A stretch of DNA of 64,000 nucleotides. Origin: Streptomyces sp. NRRL S-1022. Lineage in GTDB: Bacteria; Actinomycetota; Actinomycetes; Streptomycetales; Streptomycetaceae. Shown one piece after another: positions 58,568-64,000 of this stretch; the stretch's first letter is position 1; the number at the start of each line of letters is the position of its first letter. A model generated the notes under the pieces. That model had not been told where the DNA came from, did not search any database, and saw nothing but the letters and a program-made list of their open reading frames with translations. The position numbers and the translations under genes were made by a program. The DNA lies in assembly GCF_000720135.1 (NCBI RefSeq), contig NZ_JOIU01000013.1, positions 1-64,000 on the forward strand. Direction: 5' to 3'.

Positions 58568-59295
58568 CCGCCGCCGGCCCCGCCACCGTCCCGGTGACCG
58601 CCGCACTCGCCCTCGGCGACGACGCCCTGGTGCTCTCCCACCGCCTGGGGGAGTGGGCCGGTCACGCCCCCGTCCTGGAGGAGGAGGTCGCCCTCGCCAA
58701 CATCGCCCTGGACCTGCTCGGCCAGGCCCGGCTGCTGCTGTCGATGGCCGGCGACGAGGACGAGCTGGCCTACCTGCGGGAGGAGCGCGCCTTCCACAAC
58801 CTCCAGCTGGTCGAGCAGCCGAACGGCGACTTCGCGCACACCATCGCCCGCCAGCTGTACTTCTCCACCTACCAGCACCTCCTCTACGCCGAACTCGCCT
58901 CCGGCGAAGGCCCCTTCGCGCCGCTGGCCGCGAAGGCGGTGAAGGAGGTCGCCTACCACCGTGACCACGCCGAGCAGTGGACGCTGCGGCTCGGCGACGG
59001 CACGGAGACCAGCCACGAGCGGATGCGGCGGGCCTGCGACGCGCTGTGGCGGTTCACCGGGGAGATGTTCCAGCCGGTGGAGGGCCTCGACACCGACGGG
59101 GCCCGCCTGGAGGAGCGCTGGCTGGAGTCCGTCACCGACGTGTTCGGCCGGGCCGGTCTCGTCCTCCCCGAGGGTCCGCGCACCGGCGCCTGGTCGGCGG
59201 GCGCCGGCCGGCAGGGCGTGCACACCGAGCCGTTCGGCAGGATGCTCGCCGAGATGCAGCACCTGCACCGCAGCCACCCGGGGGCGTCATGGTGA
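58564..59295 (+). CDS. paaC: Phenylacetyl-CoA epoxidase subunit C
   Basis: 243 residues from GTG 58564, overlapping the paaB stop (GTGA). A ferritin-like helical protein, structurally related to PaaA but without a working di-iron site. Landmarks: DDALVLSHRLGEWAGHAPVLEEEVALANIALDLLGQARLL, with HRLGEWAGHAPVLEEEVALA conserved; DFAHTIARQLYFSTYQHLLY; AVKEVAYHRDHAEQWTLRLGDGT. PaaC stabilises the catalytic subunit and is essential for activity. The stop overlaps the paaD start by 7 bases. Confidence 0.95.
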   Translation: MTAAGPATVPVTAALALGDDALVLSHRLGEWAGHAPVLEEEVALANIALDLLGQARLLLSMAGDEDELAYLREERAFHNLQLVEQPNGDFAHTIARQLYFSTYQHLLYAELASGEGPFAPLAAKAVKEVAYHRDHAEQWTLRLGDGTETSHERMRRACDALWRFTGEMFQPVEGLDTDGARLEERWLESVTDVFGRAGLVLPEGPRTGAWSAGAGRQGVHTEPFGRMLAEMQHLHRSHPGASW

Positions 59296-59834
59296 CCGCC
59301 ACGCCCGCCACCACCGCCCTGGAGGCGGAGCTGCTGGAGCTGGCCGGCGCGGTCCCCGACCCCGAACTGCCCGTGCTCACCCTGCGGGAGCTGGGTGTGC
59401 TCCGCGCGGTGCACCTCCAGGGCGGCGACGCGGTGGAGGTCGACCTGACCCCCACCTATACCGGCTGCCCGGCCCTGGAGGCGATGAGCCTCGACATCGA
59501 GCGGGTGCTGCGCGCCCACGGCATGCGCGAGGTCACCGTCCGCACGGTGCTCTCCCCCGCCTGGTCGACGGACGACATCACCCCCGAAGGGCGCGAGAAA
59601 CTCCGGGAGTTCGGCATCGCTCCCCCACGCGTGCACCACGACAGCGGCCCGGTGCCGCTGTCCCTGGGCCCGACCCGCACCCGCGACACGGACACCGCCA
59701 CCGAACCGGTCCGCTGCCCGCACTGCGGGTCGGCCGGCACCGAGCTGCTGAGCCGGTTCTCCTCCACCGCGTGCAAGGCGCTGCGCCGCTGCCTGGCCTG
59801 CCGTGAACCGTTCGACCACTTCAAGGAGTTGTGA
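59289..59834 (+). CDS. paaD: Phenylacetyl-CoA epoxidase assembly protein PaaD
   Basis: 181 residues from ATG 59289. The MIP18/DUF59 domain (about 10-95) has VPDPELPVLTLRELGVLRAV, TPTYTGCPALEAMSLDIERVL (cysteine of the Fe-S carrier site), and SPAWSTDDITPEGREKLREFGIAPP. The C-terminus is a zinc ribbon: CPHCGSAGTELLSRFSSTACKALRRCLACREPFDHFKEL, with four cysteines (CPHC, CLAC). PaaD is thought to mature the iron centres of PaaE or PaaA. Ends TGATG with paaE. Confidence 0.93.
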   Translation: MVTATPATTALEAELLELAGAVPDPELPVLTLRELGVLRAVHLQGGDAVEVDLTPTYTGCPALEAMSLDIERVLRAHGMREVTVRTVLSPAWSTDDITPEGREKLREFGIAPPRVHHDSGPVPLSLGPTRTRDTDTATEPVRCPHCGSAGTELLSRFSSTACKALRRCLACREPFDHFKEL

Positions 59835-60898
59835 TGGCCCGCTTCCACCCGCTCCCGGTGGCCGCGGTCGACCGGCTCACCGACGACTCCGTCGCCCTCA
59901 CCCTCACCGTCCCGCCCGAACTGCGCGAGGAGTACCGGCACGCACCCGGCCAGCACCTGGCGCTGCGCCGCCGGGTCGACGGCCAGGAGATCCGGCGCAC
60001 CTACTCGATCTGCTCCCCCGCCCCCGACCCGGCCGGCGAGGGCCCGAGCAGCCTGCGGGTGGGGGTGCGGCTGGTCGACGGCGGGGCCTTCTCTACGTAC
60101 GCGCTCAAGGAGATCGGCGTCGGGGACGAGCTGGAGGTGATGACGCCGGCGGGCCGCTTCACGGTGGAACCGGCGCCAGGTCTGTACGCGGCGATCGTCG
60201 GCGGCAGCGGCATCACCCCGGTGCTGTCCATCGTCGCCACGCTGCTGGCGCGCGACAGCGAGGCCCGGTTCTGCCTGATACGCAGCGACCGTACGGCGGC
60301 CTCGACGATGTTCCTGGAGGAGGTCGCCGACCTGAAGGACCGCTATCCGGAGCGGCTCCAGCTGGTGACCGTACTCTCCCGGGAGGAACAGCAGGCGGGG
60401 CTGCCCTCCGGCCGGCTCGACCGGGAGCGGCTCACGAGGCTGCTGCCCGCGCTGCTGCCGGTGGAGCGAGTGGCGGGCTGGTACCTGTGCGGGCCGTACG
60501 GGCTGGTGCAGGGCGCGGAGCAGGCACTGCGCGAGCTGGGCGTGGCGCGGGGCCGGATCCACGAGGAGATCTTCCACGTGGACGCGGGGTCGGCTCCGGC
60601 GGCCATGGTTCCGGCGCCCGCGCACAGCACCGTCACCGCGCGGCTCGACGGGCGCGGTGGCAGCTGGCCGGTGCGGGAGGGCGAGTCGCTGCTGGAGACG
60701 GTGCTGCGCAACCGGCCCGACGCGCCGTACGCCTGCAAGGGCGGGGTGTGCGGGACCTGCCGGGCCTTCCTGGTCGCGGGCGAGGTGCGCATGGACCGCA
60801 ACTTCGCGCTGGAGACGGAGGAGACGGAGGCCGGTTACGTGCTGGCCTGCCAGTCGCATCCGCTGACGGAGAGGGTGGAGCTGGACTTCGACCGCTGA
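59834..60898 (+). CDS. paaE: Phenylacetyl-CoA epoxidase reductase PaaE
   Basis: 354 residues from ATG 59834; AAGGAG 5 bases upstream decides against the GTG at 59831. FAD domain (about 1-110): GQHLALRRRVDGQEIRRTYSICSP (R-x-Y-S). NAD domain (about 112-235): LYAAIVGGSGITPVLSIVATLL and WYLCGPYGLVQGAEQAL. The C-terminal plant-type [2Fe-2S] ferredoxin (about 265-354) has ACKGGVCGTCRAFLVAG and a last cysteine in VLACQSHPLTE. It passes electrons from NADPH to the PaaA iron centre. Its stop codon lies in the first unit of an exact 22-bp tandem array. Confidence 0.95.
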   Translation: MARFHPLPVAAVDRLTDDSVALTLTVPPELREEYRHAPGQHLALRRRVDGQEIRRTYSICSPAPDPAGEGPSSLRVGVRLVDGGAFSTYALKEIGVGDELEVMTPAGRFTVEPAPGLYAAIVGGSGITPVLSIVATLLARDSEARFCLIRSDRTAASTMFLEEVADLKDRYPERLQLVTVLSREEQQAGLPSGRLDRERLTRLLPALLPVERVAGWYLCGPYGLVQGAEQALRELGVARGRIHEEIFHVDAGSAPAAMVPAPAHSTVTARLDGRGGSWPVREGESLLETVLRNRPDAPYACKGGVCGTCRAFLVAGEVRMDRNFALETEETEAGYVLACQSHPLTERVELDFDR

Positions 60899-61068
60899 CG
60901 CGCCCGTCCCCTCCCGCTGACGCGCCCGTCCCCTCCCGCTGACGCGTCCGTCCCCTCCCGCTGACGCGCCTGCCCCCTTCCGCTGACGCGCCTGTCCTCT
61001 TCCGCTGACGCGTCGGCTCCCTCCCACCGGCGTATCCGTTCCCTTTCGCCGGCGTATCCGTTCCCTTC
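60893..61068. repeat. 8 x 22-bp tandem repeat starting at the paaE stop codon
   Basis: Eight consecutive 22-base units run from 60893 to 61068. Units 1-6 begin with CGCTGACGCG and continue with a pyrimidine-rich half such as CCCGTCCCCTCC; units 7-8 are diverged (C-CCGGCGTATCCGTTCCCTT). Units 1 and 2 are identical. The paaE stop TGA lies in unit 1, so every later unit of the first type repeats a stop-like TGA. Period 22 is not a multiple of three. The array fills most of the gap before the acyl-CoA dehydrogenase. Confidence 0.9.
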
Positions 61069-61071
61069 TCC

Positions 61072-61085
61072 TAGAACCTGTTCTA
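61072..61085. promoter_or_regulatory. KstR-like operator upstream of the acyl-CoA dehydrogenase
   Basis: TAGAACCTGTTCTA is a 14-base palindrome (12 of 14 symmetric) that fits TnnAACnnGTTnnA, the site bound by the mycobacterial cholesterol-catabolism repressor KstR. TTGACG (61088-61093) just beyond it could be a -35 box. It lies 86 bases before the GTG start. Confidence 0.6.
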
Positions 61086-61170
61086 TCTTGACGCCCCGTC
61101 AGATCCATGCGGCCGCGTCCGGTTGTCCGGACGCACTGCCGGATGACCCGACCCGCCAGGAGGACAGGCC

Positions 61171-62313
61171 GTGGACTTCACCTTCACCGAGGAGCAGCGG
61201 GCGGCGGCCGAGGCGGCGCGGGGGGTGTTCGCCGGGGTCGCGCCGGACGCGGTGCCCAGTCCGGCGCTCACCACCGGTGCCGTGGCCGAGGGCTTCGACC
61301 GGGCGCTGTGGTCCCGGCTCGCCGGCGCCGATCTGCTGAGTCTGCTGCTGGCCGAGGAGCACGGCGGTGCGGGCCTGGACGCGATCGCGCTGTGCCTGGT
61401 GCTGCGCGAGGTCGGCCGGGTGCTCGCCCGGGTGCCCCTGCTGGAACACAGCGCAGCCGCCGCGGCCGTCCAGGCGTACGGCGGTCCCGGACTGGCGGAC
61501 CGGCTGGCGGGGCGGGCCGGCCGGGGCGAGCTGGTGCTGACCGTCGCGGCCCAGGGCCGTACCGGCCACGACCCGGCCGAACAAGCCGTCACCGCGCGGC
61601 GGGAGGGGCCGGCGTGGCTGCTGGACGGGGTGCAGACGGCGGTGCCGTGGGCGTACGACGCGGACCTGGTCGTCGTACCGGCGCACGTCGAGGGCGTCGC
61701 GGGCGACCGGACCGTGCTGGCGCTGGTGCCGCGGGAGGCGGCGGGGCTGGTGCTCGCCGAGCAGGTCTCCACCAGCGGTGAGCGGCTGGCCGAGCTGCGG
61801 CTGCGGTCGGTCCGGGTGGCGGGCGGCGAGGTGATCGAGGCCGACGGCGCGTGGGAGTGGCTGCACGCGCTGCTGGTGACGGGCACGTGCGCGCTGGCGC
61901 TCGGGCTGGGCGAGCAGGTGCTGCGGATGACCGGTGAGTACACCGGCAAACGAGAGCAGTTCGGGTATCCGATCGCGACGTTCCAGGCGGTGGCCGTGCA
62001 GGCCGCGGACCGGTACATCGACCTGCGGGCCATGGAGGCCACCCTGTGGCAGGCCGCCTGGCGGATCGCCTCGGGGACGCCGGGTGCGCTGCCCGTCGCC
62101 GGGGACCTCGCCGTCGCGAAGATCTGGGCGGCGGAGGGGGTACGGCGGGTGGTGCAGACGGCACAGCATCTGCACGGCGGGTTCGGCGCCGACACCGACT
62201 ACCCGCTGCACCGCTACCACGCCTGGGCCAAGCACCTGGAGCTGGCGCTCGGCCCGGCGGCGGCGTACGAGGAACGGCTCGGCGACCTGCTGGCCGCCCA
62301 TCCCCTCGCCTGA
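61171..62313 (+). CDS. Acyl-CoA dehydrogenase lacking the usual catalytic glutamate motif
   Basis: 380 residues from GTG 61171, AGGAGGACAGG upstream. N-domain: MDFTFTEEQRAAAEAARGVF, SRLAGADLLSLLLAEEHGGAGLDAIALCLVLREVGRVLA. The FAD region is shorter and less typical than in FadE. C-domain: YTGKREQFGYPIATFQAVAVQAADRYIDL, then AQHLHGGFGADTDYPLHRYHAW. Where most family members have YEGT with the catalytic Glu, this one reads ALGPAAAYEERL. Such subunits occur in heterotetrameric dehydrogenases of steroid side-chain degradation, where a partner supplies the base. No partner gene is adjacent. The KstR-like operator fits a steroid or branched-lipid role. A 27-bp duplication spans its stop. Confidence 0.85.
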   Translation: MDFTFTEEQRAAAEAARGVFAGVAPDAVPSPALTTGAVAEGFDRALWSRLAGADLLSLLLAEEHGGAGLDAIALCLVLREVGRVLARVPLLEHSAAAAAVQAYGGPGLADRLAGRAGRGELVLTVAAQGRTGHDPAEQAVTARREGPAWLLDGVQTAVPWAYDADLVVVPAHVEGVAGDRTVLALVPREAAGLVLAEQVSTSGERLAELRLRSVRVAGGEVIEADGAWEWLHALLVTGTCALALGLGEQVLRMTGEYTGKREQFGYPIATFQAVAVQAADRYIDLRAMEATLWQAAWRIASGTPGALPVAGDLAVAKIWAAEGVRRVVQTAQHLHGGFGADTDYPLHRYHAWAKHLELALGPAAAYEERLGDLLAAHPLA

Positions 62314-62349
62314 CACCGCCGTGCCCATCCCCTCGCCTGACACCGCCGT
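62296..62349. repeat. Exact 27-bp tandem duplication over the acyl-CoA dehydrogenase stop
   Basis: A 27-base unit starting GCCCATCCCCTCGCCTGACA occurs at 62296-62322 and, without any change, at 62323-62349. The gene's TGA (62311-62313) lies in the first copy. Directly after, CCGCCGTACCGGACCCC occurs twice more in degenerate form (about 62344-62385). Confidence 0.9.
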
Positions 62350-62465
62350 ACCGGACCCCCGTCCCGCCGTACCGGACCCCGTCCCACTGGACCGGCAGGA
62401 ATGGTCCAGTGGCCGACAGGGACCGTCAGCGGCCGGCAGGGCCCGGCAGCGGCGACAAGGCCCGG

Positions 62466-62813
62466 CTACAGGACGAAGCCCGGCTTGCCCTCGTCGGTGA
62501 CGACCGGGCGGCCGGTGGTCTGCCAGTGCTGCATGCCGCCGTCGACGTTGACCGCGTCGATTCCCTGCTGGACCAGGTACGTCGTGACCTGGGCGGAGCG
62601 GCCGCCCGAGCGGCAGATGACGTGGACACGGCCGTCCTGCGGGGCGGCCTCGGTCAGCTCGCCGTAGCGGGCCACGAACTCGCTGATGGGAATGTGCAGG
62701 GCTCCCTCGGCGTGGCCCGCCTGCCACTCGTCGTCCTCGCGGACGTCCAGCAGGAAGTCACCGTCCTTGAGATCCGCGATCTGGACCGTGGGCACACCAG
62801 CTCCGTAATTCAT
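62466..62813 (-). CDS. Single-domain rhodanese-like protein
   Basis: 115 residues from ATG 62813 (MNYGAGVPTVQIADLK). One rhodanese domain: FLLDVREDDEWQAGHAEGALHIPISEF, active-site loop HVICRSGGRSAQVTTYL with the catalytic cysteine in CRSGGR, and a closing GIDAVNVDGGMQHWQTTGRPVV. Such proteins carry sulfane sulfur in the cytoplasm for thiosulfate detoxification or sulfur delivery. CRSGGRS is the form common in small GlpE/PspE-like actinobacterial members. Convergent with the acyl-CoA dehydrogenase; no partner apparent. Confidence 0.9.
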   Translation of the reverse strand: MNYGAGVPTVQIADLKDGDFLLDVREDDEWQAGHAEGALHIPISEFVARYGELTEAAPQDGRVHVICRSGGRSAQVTTYLVQQGIDAVNVDGGMQHWQTTGRPVVTDEGKPGFVL

Positions 62814-62844
62814 GGCTCCGACGCTACCCGAAGCCCGGGGCGGG

Positions 62845-63657
62845 TCAGTCCTGTCCCGACAGGGAGGCCAGTTCCGCCTCCCGATGGGCGATGTCCGCAC
62901 GCAGCCGGCCCGCGATCTCGTCGAGCAGCCCGTCGGGGTCGTCCGGGGCGAGCCGGAGCATGCCGGCGATCGCGCCCTCCTCCAGTTCCCGGGCGACCAG
63001 GGTGAGCAGCTCCTTGCGCTGGGCGAGCCATTCGAGGCGGGCGTACAGCTCCTCGGCGGGACTCGGGCGGCGCTCGGGCGGTACCGGCCCGGCCGCCCAC
63101 TCCGCGGCCAGCTCCCTGAGCAGGGCCTCGTCACCGCGGGCGTAGGCGGCGTTGACCCGGCCGAGGAACTCCTCGCGCCGCTTCTGCTCCGCTTCCTCCT
63201 GGGCCAGGTCCGGGTGGGCCTTGCGAGCCAGCTCGCGGTAGAGCTTGCGGGCCTCCTCGCTGGGGCGTACCCGCTGCGGGGGCCGTACCGGCTGGTCGGT
63301 GAGCATGGCGACGGCCTCCGGGAACAGGCCGGCGCCGTCCATCCAGCCGTGCAGCAGGTCCTCCACGCCGGGCATCGGCAGCACCCGGGCGCGGGCCTCC
63401 TGCGCGCGGCGGATGTCCTCGGGGTCACCGCTGCGGGCGGCCTTCGCCTCGGCGATCTCGGCGTCCAGCTCCTCGATGCGGGCGTAGAGCGGGCCGAGGC
63501 GCTGTTCGTGCAGGCGGGCGAAGTTCTCGACCTCGACGCGGAAGGTCTCCACGGCGATCTCGTACTCGATCAACGCCTGCTCGGCGGCCCGCACGGCCTG
63601 TTCCAGCCGCTCCTCGGGGCGGGGGGCCTGGGACTGGTCGGCTTCCGGGGTCGTCAC
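62845..63657 (-). CDS. J-domain-like protein with N-terminal coiled coil
   Basis: 270 residues from GTG 63657 (VTTPEADQSQAPRP). Residues 15-85 are a long charged coiled coil (LEQAVRAAEQALIEYEIAVETFRVEVENFARL and RIEELDAEIAEAKAARSG). Around 130-180 a J-domain-like segment carries EEARKLYRELARKAHPDLAQEEAEQKRREEFLGRVNAAYARGD; HPD is the motif that stimulates DnaK ATPase. A C-terminal helical part follows. It is not a canonical DnaJ: no G/F region or zinc fingers. It could deliver clients to DnaK or be a structural relative. Upstream of the rhodanese gene on the same strand, 31 bases apart. Confidence 0.75.
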   Translation of the reverse strand: MTTPEADQSQAPRPEERLEQAVRAAEQALIEYEIAVETFRVEVENFARLHEQRLGPLYARIEELDAEIAEAKAARSGDPEDIRRAQEARARVLPMPGVEDLLHGWMDGAGLFPEAVAMLTDQPVRPPQRVRPSEEARKLYRELARKAHPDLAQEEAEQKRREEFLGRVNAAYARGDEALLRELAAEWAAGPVPPERRPSPAEELYARLEWLAQRKELLTLVARELEEGAIAGMLRLAPDDPDGLLDEIAGRLRADIAHREAELASLSGQD

Positions 63658-63710
63658 CCGCCCAGCGTAGCCGCTGCTCCCGGTCCGGACCGGGTTGCGG
63701 TTCCCGGCTC

Positions 63711-63753
63711 CCGGGAAACCCCCCACAACACCCCGGGAACCCCCTCACACCCC
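63711..63753. repeat. Degenerate tandem repeat over the DUF2252 gene stop
   Basis: CCGGGAAACCCCCCACAACA (63711) and CCGGGAACCCCCTCACACC (63733) are tandem 21-22-base units differing by a few bases. The second includes the stop codon (TGA on the minus strand, 63747-63745). Confidence 0.55.
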
Positions 63754-64000
63754 CGGCTCGGCCTCGATCCGCCCCGCCCGGATGCCCGCGACCAGGTCGG
63801 CGTGGTCCGCCTCCGTGCGGTCGGCGTAGGCCACGGCGAAGTCGGCGATCGCCTCGTCCAGCTCCTCGTTCTTGCCGCAGTACCCGGCGATCAGCCGCGG
63901 GTCGGCGCTGTGGGAGTGGGCGCGGGCCAGCAGGGCGCCGGTCATGCGGCCGTAGTCGTCGACCTGGTCGGCGGCGAGGGCGGCCGGGTCGACGCTGCCC
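63745..64000 (-). CDS. C-terminal part of a DUF2252 family protein (start outside window)
   Basis: 84 residues are visible; the frame is open to the right edge. It reads SVDPAALAADQVDDYGRMTG, ALLARAHSHSADPRLIAGYCGKNEELDEAIADFAVAYADRTEADHADLV in sequence, of which LLARAHSHSADPRLIAGYCG and DEAIADFAVAYADRTEADH match the conserved end of DUF2252 proteins (usually 400-460 residues). These have a kinase-like fold and unknown function and are common in actinobacteria. The stop lies inside a degenerate tandem repeat. Confidence 0.8.
   Translation of the reverse strand, partial: GSVDPAALAADQVDDYGRMTGALLARAHSHSADPRLIAGYCGKNEELDEAIADFAVAYADRTEADHADLVAGIRAGRIEAEPGV

Noticed and set aside
60572..60582. 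TTCCACGTGGA in paaE as a further parS site
   Set aside because: It is a palindrome around CACGTG but departs from GTTTCACGTGAAAC at two or more positions, and it is explained by ordinary codons of paaE.
60893..61068. The 22-bp repeats as a CRISPR array
   Set aside because: Units are directly adjacent with no spacers, and there are no cas genes.

Overview
The window is very GC-rich, uses GTG and sometimes TTG starts, and packs its genes into overlapping (ATGA or GTGA) operons. With its gene content (mycothiol-dependent enzymes, Bpa proteasome activator, PknB-type kinases, two branched-chain keto-acid dehydrogenase operons, actinobacterial DUFs) this points to a Streptomyces or close relative. 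A perfect parS site, a near-perfect parS inside aspS, and several DnaA-box-like 9-mers suggest the core region near oriC. From memory the gene order resembles the aspS to bkd to paa stretch of the S. coelicolor core chromosome; that synteny was not checked.

Layout. 1-420: the tail of a zinc-ribbon protein and a broken gene, probably the edge of a decayed mobile element. 0.4-8.5 kb: secreted pectate lyase, orphan AbiEii-like protein, aspS, a PAS-GAF-SpoIIE-HATPase phosphatase, an AI-2E-type permease and an SRPBCC protein. 8.5-12.8 kb: a divergent stress module of an ECF sigma factor, a zinc-motif/Asp23 protein, three other Asp23-type proteins, a DUF2273 protein and two AmaP/DUF6286 membrane anchors, with a Crp-type inverted repeat between the two arms. 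12.8-13.35 kb: decayed DNA with pirin and DUF302 remnants. 13.4-30.9 kb: pirin, SseB, a long acyl-CoA dehydrogenase, M18 peptidase, thioredoxin/NHL protein, RTX-like protein, cupin/GlxA pair, nitrilase, mycothiol-dependent enzyme, MFS/GntR pair, DD-carboxypeptidase, a GntR/DUF1648 pair and a secreted protein. 31-34.6 kb: first bkd operon. 35-43.5 kb: phosphotransferase, two divergent Ser/Thr kinases, Bpa, an unknown membrane-anchored acidic protein, quinone oxidoreductase and a K+ channel. 43.5-45.8 kb: moeA and a mobA-like gene. 45.9-50.1 kb: second bkd-type operon and a divergent Lrp regulator. 50.1-61 kb: phenylacetate catabolism (TetR regulator, 3-hydroxyacyl-CoA dehydrogenase, PaaN, paaABCDE), interrupted by a SpoU methyltransferase and an HTTM/DUF5819 membrane pair. 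61-64 kb: acyl-CoA dehydrogenase with a KstR-like operator, rhodanese, J-domain-like protein and the end of a DUF2252 protein.

How it works together. A 14-bp operator (ACCGA-N4-TCGGT) occurs three times: upstream of the tetR/hydroxyacyl-CoA dehydrogenase pair and paaN, upstream of paaA, and between the second bkd operon and its Lrp gene. This suggests one TetR regulator ties aromatic and branched-chain acyl-CoA catabolism together. Other notable signals are short tandem duplications that span the stop codons of five genes (one is an exact 8 x 22-bp array), DnaA-box-like pairs in catabolic promoters, and a GntR gene whose start codon lies in its own palindrome. No tRNA, rRNA, CRISPR array or intact insertion sequence was seen.
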